Position numbers and translations under genes: made by a program. Under the pieces are notes generated by a model. That model had not been told where the DNA came from and made no database searches. It worked only from the letters and a program-made list of their open reading frames with translations. From Sipunculus nudus (lineage: Eukaryota; Annelida; Sipuncula; Golfingiida; Sipunculidae), in the NCBI GenBank assembly GCA_026874595.1, contig CM049310.1, positions 39,871,558-39,935,557 of the forward strand: DNA of 64,000 nucleotides. Reading direction: 5' to 3'. This document shows, one piece after another, positions 41,701-53,214 of the stretch; the stretch's first letter is position 1, and each line of letters starts with the position of its first letter.

Positions 41701-44700
41701 TGATTGGTTGAGTACTAAACAAAGGGAACATTCAAATGTTGACCGAACGGAGTGAATGTGTATCATACAGAATATAAATCAGAATCAAAATATGAAATAA
41801 TGAAGGTGTGAACATTTAACGCCAATTGCATAACTAAAATGTATACTCTATACATAATTTGTGACAGGAATATAGAACATTATTATTTTATGAGATGGTG
41901 GCTTTGGTGGATGGGGGCGTCAGCGTCAGGGTTTCATCTCACATGCGGAGCAGTCAATACTCATAAGAGGCAGGTTCGGCACATACAAATCCTACACCAC
42001 TCCGCAACAACGTGTGAACTGACATAAATGAAACCTAGTGTCTGATTTTCAATTACTATAATAATAATTTTTTTTTTTAATTTTGCATTACGTAATCCAT
42101 GCAGGAGTATCTGAACTTTGTTTCATGCCGCCATGGGCTGGGTTTTACTAACCATCATCATTCCGAGGGTTTTGTCATTGTACTTTCCAAACCGTGGTTC
42201 ATCTGTCCCGACCTTGTTCAAGAAGGCGTCTTCATATTCCATGGATAAATACCAACCTAAAAAAGTACCAATAATTATTATAAGTTTTCTGTTTACCAGT
42301 TAGAAATCACAATAGTCTGACACGCGAATTTCATTCTCCAATTTATTTTTAGATTTCCAGTTGTCCTATTTAAAAAAAAATCCCCTCGCGGAATATTTAT
42401 ATAAAAATCTATGTATTTGAAGTCACTGGCCCACCATGTTTGACTTACGTATATAAGCATTTCTGGACATTAATTCAAATAAAAAAAAACATTTCAAGCA
42501 TGATAACGATTCGGCGCTGATAAGAATTGTACCGTATCATTACCATAAAATTAATCTCAACTCATTGCAAAACATTGCTATTACTCCATATATAACCGAT
42601 TGTTTAGTTACAAGTGATATGCCGTAGACATGTACTCCACGTAATAAAATGTGATTTTACCATCAAACGCGAACAGTGGATAACGGCAGAGTATACTTCC
42701 GTCAACGTAATACTGGGGACCGTCATTGTTCTCGATGGTAACTGGCTGATGAAATCCTGGGGAAACAAAGGAATTCACATAAACATGTTCATCAAATAGG
42801 GTTTAGATTACAATACCATTTATTGTATACGTTCATTCCGGATCGTGTGTGTGTGTGTGTTTGTTCACAAAAAAACTCACATATAGAGTTAAAATGTCAG
42901 CAGTCGTTTAATCCGTTGTGGATTACATGACATGAATTACAGTTGTGCGGTAAGAAATAAATGTAGCACTGAAACTTACAAAAGTGAAACTGACAACGAG
43001 TAACAACGATCCGTTCACATTGTAGGTATCACCACTTTACGGTGCATATAATTAATATATGCAGATCAGGATAATTTGTGATATAAAAAACCGTGTTACT
43101 AAATTTAAACCAACAGCTGATAACGAGGTTTTCAAACCTAAGTTCATATCAGGAAACAAGATGCGTTCTCATATACCAAAATATGACTTTTAATAGTATG
43201 ACCTACGCTTTAGACCATGCACATTATATATCCATCATAAATGTCTCTAGTGGTCCACATTCGACAACAGCAATAAATTTGCCAAATAAGAGATAAAGTT
43301 ATCAAACTAATCGTACAGTAAATTATTTTCAGAATAACGAAATTTTATGCTCAATGCTGAAATGGTATGAAAAGCAGATTTCTCAAAATAAGATTGTTTT
43401 CATGACAAGCATAATAAATTAAACTTTTAATAAATATGATATTACATTTTCCGTTTTCCCCAATGAAAATGATGAACAGAGAAATACCTACATATATTGA
43501 TTAGGGTCTGATGCAATTTCATAAACGAACCGGTACCTTTTAATCTGATTCTTAATTTATCAGAACGCATTAACAGTCGCGGATGTTCGGATATGCGAGG
43601 TTTTACTGTTTATATAGCAGTTTATTCCCCTACCTGGAACAGCCATGGACATCTTGATAGCAGTGATTAAAGGAACCCTGGGCGTGGTTTTCGGATGGTA
43701 ATATTCCGTGGATTTTCTGGATATGTTGCTTGTCACTATGCACAGTTCCACTCCCCGGAGTCTGTAGAGCTATCAAAAATAAATACACATAGAACACATC
43801 CTGTATCAGTGTAAGGCCTTAAATGGTCATATTGATGCTTGTTTTTACACTGGGGGCGTCCATGTAAGAGAATAGGGGTATATATTTCCCCATTTTTTTA
43901 GCAAGTGGAGGCTAGGAAGATCAATGTAATCAACCCCCCCTCCCTTATCTATTCAGAAAATGAAATAAATATATTGTAAATAACAATTTTGAAAAATTAG
44001 TATGATAGACTTTTGTTCCCTATCTACATTTCTGTACGATAGACCAGCATTAATAGATGGGTAATAAATTTTTGCCGGATGGGCATTCCACATCCCTGAT
44101 GCAAAATCCGTACATAAAGAATCTTAGCGTTATTACTTATAACTGTATGAATGATAATCGGTAAGGTATAAATAAATAACCCTCTACGTTTACGGTATAT
44201 TTGCATAATACTTTATATTTCAAAATGCCATAACATAACGGACGGACCTCGGCTTTCACTCGTCTTGTACTCCGCATATTTAGCTCTGAAATGCCATAAA
44301 CACCATCATCAGAGCTGGTCATATGACGATTTATCATCACAACCCATCAGTGTCTTCACTGAAGATGTTTGGGCCCGCTGCGACTTGTTACGTTCATTCA
44401 TTTTTGCAGTTTATCAAGGGATATTCCCGATTGGCATCGTCGACCAATCGTAGTTTCGTTCGTAATATATGTAATTTTTAGTTTTTGTGATAGTATAAAT
44501 ATCAAGTACTCAACTACAGTCGAATTATATATCATTGTTAAAAAAAACACCTTGAAACATTTAATGATTAAATAGGAGAGCCATAGAAGTATAAACTGCA
44601 TGACAGTATAGGGCACAAAGAAAAAACACCGTAGATATAGTAGAGTACTGTTGCTCCTGCTTTGTTTAAATGGAAACTACGACGTCAAAGGGCAGCAGTT

Positions 44701-46436
44701 GGACTGGCTTTGCCGAAGCACTTTGAGTCCAGTTTCTGTTTCGTTTGGCGAAGTTTTATTGCTCTTATAATATATTTCCATAGCTGTTGAAGCTGTAGGG
44801 TTATCAAGAATCTGTGCATGCTTTATCCAGTGAATTAAAGAAAAATTAATAGTTTTGGCTCATTATTAGTTGTGTATATACTTATAATAGCTATACCTCT
44901 TCAAAGGTGGTGTTGCCGTCTCCTAACTTCTCCTCTATAATTCTTTGAACTTCCTCCTCGACCTTGTTTCCTGGATGCCAGCCATATTTACGTATAAGGT
45001 TTGGCAGGATGGAGGCCCGGCCGAACGAAGCATCTGAAAATATCATTTGACTAGAAATGTGCATTCTCATGAATGCAGTCCTCCGCCAGAAGGGCGGTCC
45101 TTAATGTGGGGTCCTTAGCAGTTTTGTGAATATTCCTGGAAGTTCTTCCTGGATCGGAATCATGAGCCGGACCCACACCAAAATCTAATCGATTAGCCCG
45201 TTGCCGAGGTACCCTAGAAATTTCATGGGATTCCGTTCACGATTGCGTGAGTTATGTTGTGAAGAAACACCCACCAATACATACACCTAAACACACACAA
45301 ACACCCATGATCGGAATGAACGCATACCCTCCTGTACTGGCAGAGGCAATGATATTTTCAGGGGCGGATGCTGGATGTTAGGGAAGTGGTCTCTCAACAC
45401 CATGGCGCAGGTAAACAAGTGTGCTGGGGGCGCAAACTAGTAGAATTAATACAAAACTGTCTCATGCAGAGCATATAGGTAAGAAAATGTATGAAGAAAC
45501 TATATATTCACACAAGTGATTTGAGGCCAAGAGACTTTGCAAAGAAATCTATATGAGCTTCTGAATATAGGAATTTCTTCTTTTTTGGCTAAGTCAGGAG
45601 GTTATGCGTTCATCCAGTGTGTGTGTGTGTGTTTGTTAACAACGTACCTGACGTAACCTTATAAAATTTTCAGGGCATTTCGAGAATCGGCCAATGAAAA
45701 ATCGATTAGATTTTGGTGTGGATCCGGAACATGATCCGGATTCAGGAACGTAATCATGGAATATTCACAAATGTGCAGTCATTTATGCACGAATGAACCT
45801 GGGAATATGGGCCGAACAAGTTAATACTCACTCGGATACTCCTGCACGGCGGAGGCTTGCATTCTTTAGAATGCAGATTTCTAGTTTGAATTAATGGTTT
45901 ATGGGTTCAGGGTTGCCATTTTACCTGCCCTATACCAGTCTGTCTGAGGAATCGATAGTCCAGTGAACCTCTTATAGGAGAAGGTATAGCAGAACCTTGA
46001 ACACTATAAAGTACTATGACATAATTAATCGTCAGATGGTGCACATAAAACGATAGACACAGCAATAATGTTTTGAATTTTACAGTTTCATGTTATCTTA
46101 ATGAGGAAAGATTATACTTAACATAATTTTCATTTTTTTGGAGGAATTTCCTTTGAAAAAGACGGTTGTCCCTGAACCCAACATTGATGGACCAACTTAG
46201 TTAAACAAAGCCTGTATTTATTAAAAAAAACTAGAATTTGAATAATAAACAGCAATGTACTCTATAAATACCTGCGAGCAATGCGGTGATGTCCGCGGCA
46301 CATATCTTGTATATTTCCTCAAATTTACAACCCACCGCTACAAGTAAACAGATCAGGGCACCCCCGCCAGCTCCGGCAAATCTCTTGATGTTTTTAAGTG
46401 CACCAATATCCTGTAGCACCTATAAGAATTGTATAT

Positions 46437-46498
<62 letters not shown>

Positions 46499-46642
46499 CT
46501 AAATTATTCATATTCATATTCATATTAATATTCTTCTTCTTCTTCTTCTTCTTCTTATAATTATTATTATTAATATTAATATTATTATTATTATTATTAT
46601 TATAATTATTATTAATATTAATATTATTATTATTAATATTAA

Positions 46643-46703
<61 letters not shown>

Positions 46704-48133
46704 ATTATTATTATCATCATCAGTTCACAGTTCATTAGATATTTGACAGTATCCGACAGTTAACTATGATAAAATCGCATTTTCTCTTATTGACCGTGTT
46801 ATGTTATATTTTCTGTATTTTAAAATATTTTGAATAATTGATCCATTTATTTAGTCTATCACATTTTTATTATTAGTGCTTAATAGTATTATTATTTTTA
46901 GTTTATTACAAGAACAAAAAACATTTTAAGCTAAGTAGAACAATCAATCAGCATAATGTCTATCAGTTATTTGATTACTATTTGTTTCATCCCGTTTGTT
47001 ATATTTGTAAATATATCTTTATTGTTTTGTAAACGAAAGCAAGCCACATAAGCCTTTGTTTATACACTTACATTCGTTTAAAATCTTGGGCCATTAACCT
47101 TTTAGTCGGGTGGAAAATAGGTATTCGGTTCTACTATAGTCTGTTTCATCCCCTCATGTCCATCTGTTTTTTTATAAAGAAAATTTTGTATCAGTTATAT
47201 TATAAGGGGGAAATAGTAATTTATAGGATAGAAGAATAAAGGGGATTTTTTAACAAGGTAAAAAATAAATAACGTACACATTATTTAAAGAATAGGATTA
47301 TTTTAAAATATGATCAGGATCAGTTGCTGTTTGGATGATGTCAAACATTATAAAAATTATCACCAGATAAAATAAAGACGGATACTTATCCAGGGACACT
47401 TCTGACCTCTCAGGCCGTGTAAAGAGTCTTAAAAGTTTTTTAACATAAACTGGAGATTTATTGTAAAATTCTTAACTGCAAAACTAGGCTGTCATTTCCA
47501 TATGCCGTTTTCTAGGAAATTATTGAAAAATATAAACTTGTCAGAAAATTATCTCCCAAAATATGTGGACACAAATTGGTGGAACAGGGTATAATAGAAC
47601 CACTATTGGCTTTAAAGATATGGTCGGATGTCAATGAAAGTATGTTAATAGATGGGTGGGTTATGGAGTCATTAAATGATTTGATGTAAATGCCCTAAAA
47701 TGCATCCAGCTTAAAGAATGATGGTGACTGGTGAAGAGATTTAAACTTTGTCAGATCATGGAGGAAAGTAACTGTAAATTATAACCTTCCGGAGTCAATT
47801 ATGAAAATTGCACACTTGACACATATATATCCAAATACATTGCATTGTGTTTTTCTAAAAGTTAATATGACAAAAAATACAGGTGGACAGGGGTTGATGG
47901 AAACCGCATTCATTTGAAATTACAATATGTACAGTGCCTTAATTATTATGCAACAAGTTAAGAATTAACCTTACCCGCAGTCCTCCAATGTAACTCAAGG
48001 TTTTCAGTCCGCCACCCGCCAAAACCAAGTTCTCAAACGGAAATGGATATTCAGCGACCTCTTTCGGGATAGTGAAAGTCCTGTCAGGGAGTGTCGTGGA
48101 CGGCTCAATATTACTGCTATAGCGACTGCCCAT
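34798..48133 (-). CDS. Gene B: patatin/EF-hand paralogue with nucleophile Ser replaced by Gly, 12 exons, 488 aa
   Basis: Exons in order: 47975-48133, 46272-46419, 44897-45033, 43634-43769, 42661-42756, 42153-42256, 41623-41714, 40654-40810, 39960-40049, 36675-36836, 35594-35689, 34798-34887; 1467 nt, open throughout, GT-AG borders. Exons 1-11 have exactly the lengths and phases of gene A. The N-terminus MGSRYS fits N-myristoylation. The oxyanion loop is GGGLK and the dyad Asp212 is present (DGS), but the elbow reads G-A-G-G-G: codon 71 is GGC (46366-46368) where gene A has AGC. EF-hand 1 has lost ligands, while EF-hand 2 (DADGDGQLTFGE) is canonical. With no other lesion it looks like a maintained pseudoenzyme, perhaps a calcium-sensing lipid-binding or regulatory partner of A and C; the role is inference. 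Confidence 0.88.
34903..34950. repeat. (TA)n microsatellite in gene B intron 11
   Basis: About 24 AT units, only 15-20 bp upstream of the exon 12 acceptor. Confidence 0.95.
35594..35689 (-). CDS. Gene B exon 11
   Basis: 96 nt. Encodes NRDIKRTIGIHSDYIRVTDF, the patatin C-terminal strand. Confidence 0.88.
35735..35795. repeat. (AAT)n microsatellite in gene B intron 10
   Basis: About 20 AAT units with one AAC. Confidence 0.95.
35931..36518. mobile_element. 588-bp CpG-dense MITE (gene B intron 10)
   Basis: Inverted ends AAGCCCAA.ACA.ACTAACGCGCG / CGCGCGTTAGTGTGTCTTGG..CTT, flanked by TA. Subterminal regions are packed with acgcgcgtcacgcg-type motifs, a striking density of CpG in an otherwise AT-rich intron. 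No open reading frame of note. Confidence 0.82.
36675..36836 (-). CDS. Gene B exon 10
   Basis: 162 nt. Begins LTFGELISFMDQ, completing EF-hand 2, then a hydrophobic helix (FLQFTSAVIACIELAVG). A repeat element begins about 14 bp upstream of its acceptor. Confidence 0.88.
36853..39030 (+). mobile_element. Pearl/Helitron-like element, copy 2, with about 160-bp tandem core (gene B intron 9)
   Basis: Same left end (acaagtggcccatgggcc atgacgctca) and same right end (gatcgctatagctcagatga ... gctgagctaa) as the element at 23211. Its core is about 12 units of 155-165 bp, each with taggtcac, cctaatttcaggtttcc aaggagatttgcc and gattctaggcct. Confidence 0.78.
39190..39592. mobile_element. Possible MITE with tacgtatgcg inverted ends (gene B intron 9)
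   Basis: Left ttcgttacgtatgcgtatgc agctagg and right tctagctgcatacgcaaacg...gcatacgcatacgtacg are inverted; the middle contains further acatacgtat motifs. Exact ends and target duplication are unclear. Confidence 0.55.
39960..40049 (-). CDS. Gene B exon 9: first half of EF-hand 2
   Basis: 90 nt. Ends DADGDGQ, a canonical EF-hand loop start split by the intron at the same codon as in gene A. Confidence 0.88.
40080..40260. repeat. Degenerate repeat of 'gggcacctc' type
   Basis: Recurring short phrases (tacgggcacct, aagggcacctcc, tacggccacttacgggca, taagggaacctc) resemble the minisatellite at 53-55 kb. Lies in the intron between gene B exons 8 and 9. Confidence 0.4.
40654..40810 (-). CDS. Gene B exon 8: degenerate EF-hand 1
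   Basis: 157 nt. Encodes AAKSFWTALHG and the loop-equivalent STGADVQITLEE; compared with gene A, loop positions 1 and 3 are Ser and Gly, so calcium binding here is doubtful. Confidence 0.87.
41623..41714 (-). CDS. Gene B exon 7: linker
   Basis: 92 nt, acceptor ttgtttag, donor gtgagt. Begins YSTNQTN and contains HKRIEGMKVMRP; ends with two bases completing Thr with exon 8. An earlier gtaatg inside the exon is not used, because it breaks frame with exon 8. Confidence 0.85.
42153..42256 (-). CDS. Gene B exon 6
   Basis: 104 nt, donor gttagt. Encodes GWYLSMEYEDAFLNK and RFGKYNDKTLGMMM. Confidence 0.87.
42661..42756 (-). CDS. Gene B exon 5: Asp212
   Basis: 96 nt, acceptor cccag, donor gtaaaa. 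Encodes YYVDGSILCRYPLFAFD; the catalytic-type Asp is kept although the Ser is lost. Confidence 0.88.
43634..43769 (-). CDS. Gene B exon 4
   Basis: 136 nt. Of two possible acceptors the upstream one (ttttgatag) gives LYRLRGVELCIV, matching LYKEQGTELCIV of gene A and the conserved exon length. Contains HPKTTPRVPLITAIKMSMAV. Confidence 0.85.
44897..45033 (-). CDS. Gene B exon 3
   Basis: 137 nt; encodes DASFGRASILPNLIRKYGWH followed by PGNKVEEE; the GWHPG motif is shared with gene C. Confidence 0.87.
45075..45866. mobile_element. Foldback element F (gene B intron 2)
   Basis: The left arm (45075-45345, starting gaatgcagtcctccgcc) is the approximate reverse complement of the right arm (45600-45866, ending ggcggaggcttgcattc), with about 255 bp between. 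Both arms share the ccggacccacaccaaaatct block. It lies in the intron between exons 2 and 3 of gene B. Confidence 0.7.
46272..46419 (-). CDS. Gene B exon 2: dead nucleophile elbow
   Basis: 148 nt, acceptor ttatag, donor gtattt. Encodes IKRFAGAGGGALICLL. The residue aligned with catalytic Ser71 of gene A is Gly71 (GGC). Confidence 0.9.
46439..46715. repeat. Compound microsatellite in gene B intron 1
   Basis: (AT)n of about 29 units, then ttcata, (TTC)n and a long mixed TTA/TTAATA tract with local symmetry. It starts about 20 bp upstream of the exon 2 acceptor. Long Ile/Arg reading frames here are artefacts of the repeat. Confidence 0.95.
47975..48133 (-). CDS. Gene B exon 1
   Basis: 53 codons: MGSRYSS start, FPFENLVLAGGGLKTLSYIG oxyanion region, phase 0, donor gtaagg. 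Confidence 0.87.
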
Positions 48134-48913
48134 CTCTCCTTGGCCTTCGTGAAGACAGCTTTCCTATTCTTCTCCTATTTTCCTAAAATCTCTAATGTGA
48201 TAAAAGATATATAAATTATTCTGACGGCTATCTCTTTAATGCCATTTTTTGTATGCTGTATATATCTGCTGTGTGTTCTGACAGTTGTCTGTTTAGGTTT
48301 TGCCTGGTATGTCATATGCATCTAAATGTATCTATCATATGTCCTGGTTGGTATCTTTGATATGCTCCCAGAAGGAGTTTCTGTTGTACTTTCTTCAGTG
48401 GTAACAGCAGATATCTCGTGTACGTTTAAGAAGGTATCTCTAAACTTTTTGAAAGGTAGCTGCAATGCGTTCCTGTAGATATATCCTGTACGTTCTGACA
48501 AAGGTCCCGTGTCTGTTCTGGTAGGAATCTCTAAGGTGTTCTGGAAGTTAGCTGCAATGCGTTCCAGTACAGTTTTATCTCGTATGTTCTGGCAAAATCT
48601 CGTGTCTTTACAGGTATCTCTTTATATTCTAGAAGATTTTTCTGGCAGGTATTTCTTATATGTTGTATTTATTACTTTGAAAGAGGTATGCTTGGTATCT
48701 ACCCGGCAGGTATTTCCTTTATTCTGTCAATTACCCATATGTCGGTTATGTTCTTATGTATATCCACTTGAAGGTATCTATTGCAAATGAAGTGCATGAA
48801 TACTTTTTGTCATCCAGCAGTTATTCATAAAGCGATAATTATTCATGTTAACATAAAAGCTCTCTTTCAATTAAGTAGTACATCGCCCTCCCCCCCCCCG
48901 TATAGAACAATGT

Positions 48914-48917
<4 letters not shown>

Positions 48918-48976
<59 letters not shown>
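48918..48976. repeat. (TA)n microsatellite
   Basis: About 29 TA units between genes B and C. Confidence 0.95.
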
Positions 48977-48978
<2 letters not shown>

Positions 48979-49664
48979 GCGTGGTATTCAAAACGTGGTA
49001 TCGTCCCAGTAAATCAGCCTAAGCAGATATTGCACAACTATACCTGTCCAAGCAACGTGCTGTCCGAAAGGGGTATCTCCCGGTTCCTTGAGGAGTATGT
49101 GTCTATATTCCTTACTGTTGTTAGAACAAACCTATCTTCTTTAGATCAAACGAGCTCGTTTGTTACCAATGAGAGTCTGGTGTACGATGATAACATCCTG
49201 AATCCTGTCATCCAAACAATTCATGGTATTCGCTGGTACGTTTCAAGATACGCTCCATGGGCATGAAGGCCTCTGTCCGTGTAAACAGGACAATAGGGCA
49301 TTTAAAGGTCGATACCGTAAAGGGGGTGGCTCACAACTGTCGTGCATGACTTGTGTTCCTTCATTCGTTTCAAGAGTCCCCTCTGAAGGTGATTAAATCA
49401 TTATTTATACAATCATCCTGTTCTATTCAGTGAATTTTATTCAACAGGAAGAATGAAATTCAAACTTCGCATTACGTAATAAACACGTACATACAGTATA
49501 TTTAGAATGCCAATGAAGTAAGTCAGACTGGATCATATATCCATCTCACCATTAAACCCTTTGAGGATTGGGGCATACAAAAAAACAGCCGCTAAAGAGG
49601 CTGGAATATTTACCATTTGACCTTTCCAACACCCCGTGTCTAGTACTAATTGAGTCCGTCAGGA

Positions 49665-49760
49665 AGAGGGCCAGAGCAGCTTTGTGGTTAAGAACTTTGC
49701 CACGGGACGGGAAAAATGTAGACAAGCGGTTAAGGCGTTTGGTCTCGAAGCAATATGATG
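49665..49760 (+). repeat. Possible tRNA-Ser-like SINE head
   Basis: tagacaagcggttaaggcgt ttggtctcgaag resembles the D-arm and anticodon-arm start of a Ser/Leu tRNA, but no T arm or acceptor stem can be paired, so it is not called as a tRNA gene. Confidence 0.25.
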
Positions 49761-49828
49761 ATATCTCAAATTAAATTTTATTAATCAACTCTAATTAAAG
49801 AATGGGTTTCTTGATTATCCTTATCCCT

Positions 49829-49888
49829 ATAATAATAATAATAATACCAACAACAACAACAATAATAATTAATACTAATAATTATAGT

Positions 49889-49931
<43 letters not shown>
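49829..49931. repeat. (AAT)n microsatellite
   Basis: Two AAT/AAC runs around an AT-rich middle. Confidence 0.95.
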
Positions 49932-50734
49932 GGTAATGCATATCCTTACGTCCATTTATTTAGGATAAAACCCCGTTTGTTGTATGACGATATCCATATG
50001 ATAAGACATATTTAAACTTATGGATAACAAACTTTATGGAAAGGGAGCGAAATTGATTGCATATATGCTCTTTGCAGAACTCTGGTTCGTCAGGTTCGCT
50101 TATAGGGATGCATGTACCTGTTGAATGTGTTTGGAATATTTTGGCGCCCCTTCCTTCCCCACCCACTGTCGGCCCCGCATTATATAAACATGTGGATATA
50201 AAGATATAAACAACCTGTGCTCGCTGGAATCGGCGTTTTCTGGTCTATGGGTTTTTTTTATAAAAGGGTCAAATTAAGGGATTATCTTTAGTAAATTGAC
50301 GTCAGCTATTGGAATAGACCCCTTAAATTTTAAAGTTTCACCCCAGGGTTATATTCGCCCTGATCCTTATTCCTGATCCCTATCCTGATCTTAACAATAT
50401 CCCCTATATGTGTTTCATTATATGGACAGGTCATTTATGGACAGAGGTCAAGGGTCATCATTGGCCGTCAGGTACGTTTTTAAGTGTTTTCCATAAAGCC
50501 TAGTTGACGGGTTCATTTTTTTTCGTTGAATGTGTAGAGCTGCCATTTGTCACGCTGATAGTGTGGTCTACGCAGCATGTGGTGACTTTCCATTTTAAAC
50601 CTAATACTGATGTAGTCGGCATCCTTTACATCAGGATAATCGTTTGAGAAAAGTAAGTTCCTAACCAAGGAGGTACTCCATGCGACGGTCAGTATAAATG
50701 AGCTGTTGCTCTCCTATATGCAATATACATATAC

Positions 50735-50940
50735 ACAGAAGCGAATCCAGGGGAGAGTCCATGGGGTCCGGACACCACCCCCCCCCCCCCTTTCAGCAGC
50801 GCAAGCTTTTTTTAAGTGTTTCAGACCAATTTTTCGGCTTGGACCCCACCTTTTTCTGGAGGTGGAAACCTTTTTTAGGCTTTGTAATTAGTCCTCCTGG
50901 GTTGGACCCCTCATTTCCTAATTCTTGGATCCGCCACTGA
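50735..50940. repeat. Dispersed repeat with inverted ends
   Basis: Starts gcgaatccaggggagagtcc and ends ttcttggatccgccactga, weakly inverted ends; contains a 14-base C run. Related to the block at 2445-2745. Confidence 0.45.
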
Positions 50941-53214
50941 TACACCGTGTTGTGCTTGTGTGATTGAAGACACTAAAAACCTAAGGCTTTCAGGTGACTA
51001 ACTATGTGAGCAAGGCACCGCGGGGCTGATTATTAATGCTAATTTTATGTATTTATTTATTTGGGGCTCTTTATATTTCATTTGAAAGAGCACAACGTCA
51101 TGCACTGTCAAGCGGTGACGCGCCTCAGAGAGCCGGAGGTGAAACAAGCAAAGCATCCCACCTCATCATAACCTGACCATGCACAATAAGATGCGGTTAG
51201 TATGACATCATCTGTTGGTACTATTGGACTGTTACATGTGTGAGACCAGTGGTAAAGCTGTATTTACTCTTCAGGTACAATATGAAGTGAAACTGTTCCG
51301 TAGTACCAAAAAGTTTAGTTGAACTCTGTGTATATATAATCGTCTCATATGACATGTTCTATTCAAACATTAAAAAATATTTTAAAAAAGCAAGAAATCA
51401 TTAAAATGTAAACAAAACCTTATCAAGTCAGTAGACCCATAAAGTACCTCTTCCACACGTTCACCACTGGGTGTTTCGGAGCGCCACCGTGCGGCTGTGT
51501 AAGAGACCAAGCCATAAGGTGCAGTTGCCATGTTAGTTGGAAGAGGATATAGATAATAGTTTTTGAGATATCCCGCCGTGTAGATTTTGTTAACTGACAG
51601 GCGTATGGCCGTTCGGTAAGAGAGGCTAGATAGATAGAGCATACTCAAAATCGACCAAGAAAAAAAGAGAAGCATTTATGTGATTTTGAACAAGTTAGCA
51701 TATAAATATGCGTAATTTGTGAATTTCAATATTCTGTGGAGAAGTTTTAGAGCCCAAAACTAGCCCTATAAGATAGAATTGACCCTAGATCAGAATGAAG
51801 GGACAGAAGCATTAGTTTAATTAGATTTGGATAAATAATGATTTTTTAAATTCCTAGTAGAAGCTTAAAAGCCCACACCTTGCCCACCTATCTTTATAAG
51901 ATAAAATAAACAAAAATTAAAATTGGTCAAGACATAAAGAAGAACAAACATTTTTGAAAATTGTTTACGGACGACGGATGGACGGCTCGACGGATACCGG
52001 ACGCCACATCGCCAAGCATACCTCATATGGCTTATATCCGGATTAGCTAAAAATTGAAAAAAAAAAACCTCTATCAGAAGACAAATTCCACGTAAAACCT
52101 GAAAAATCGAACTTAATGGGTTATCTATAATACCTGAGAAACTATCCTTTGAATACATAGCCTCTGCTACAGGCTCGCCACTGGCAACCTCCGCACAGGG
52201 TCCAAATCAATTGAAACGGTGCTAGGCCCCGGCATGCGCTTGTTCACCCGGCACGGTACTTCAGCGGCCTTGACTGACTTTGACCACAGGCGCTTGAATA
52301 ATTGTTAGTACAAATTTTGGCTTAAACAGGTTTCAATCAACTATATAAACCATCCCTACTCTTTTCTAAGCAGTAAACCTGTAAATAATGCCTGCAGTTA
52401 CTTGTTTATATAAATATACACAAGGCTGGCATCTTCATTTGCAACTGGTTTGTATCCATTAATTGGTACTTTCATGGTAGGCCCGCACAGAATTTTTTTT
52501 CACATATATATTAAACAAAAAAATGTACTTAACCGGCTGGCACAGATAATCAGAATGTATTTTTTAATTAAAACAATACATGTATAAATGCAGATTTGAC
52601 ACAAACAGCTTAAATCCTTGTGTAGAACAAAACATAAACCTAACATTTCAAGCACTCGTTCATCAGCATAAGTTGCTTTTAAAACACAGACATAATGACC
52701 AGGCCATATGTATCATGACCATAAACAATATTAATTACAAACAATATTCAATTACATCCACACAGCAAGAAGCCTGATATATGTTTATGAAATAAACCCC
52801 TCATTACTTTTTACGAGAGTACCGTTCATTGTAATTGCATGAGGCCGCACTCCGTCAAGTGATTTAACACCACAGTGAATTCCTAGTGATATGCACATTC
52901 CGCCGCAACGAACTGAACAATTTATGTCTGCTCATGCTCGCTGACCTCTCTGACTTAACCCATGCACTACTCTTTTCTTCTGACCCGGCTGACATGTCAT
53001 CTTGACTCCCATCGACTCGCATGGATCGAATCTTTATCGAGAGCCAGTAAGACGAAGTAGTTCTCCTTTCAGATTTCTACTTTTGTTGAAAGGTCTCTTA
53101 CAAGGTTTCAAGGTACTCTTGTTGTCAGGATGGGGGGGGGGGGGGGGTACTAGGAAACTGCGGCCACGTTATTAGAAGACATCTCTTTATTAAAAATAAA
53201 CTCCTCTATTTTAC

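Larger units (their letters stand above)
48140..53210. other. Head-to-head intergenic region of genes B and C, left part
   Basis: Contains a run of diverged 'ggtatctc...gttctg' phrases (48280-48780), microsatellites and one dispersed repeat. No further gene is supported. Confidence 0.5.

Noticed and set aside
46520..46735. Long Ile/Arg reading frame
   Set aside because: Produced entirely by TTA/TTC microsatellite repeats.
49665..49760. tRNA-Ser gene
   Set aside because: The D-arm-like start has no matching T arm or acceptor stem.
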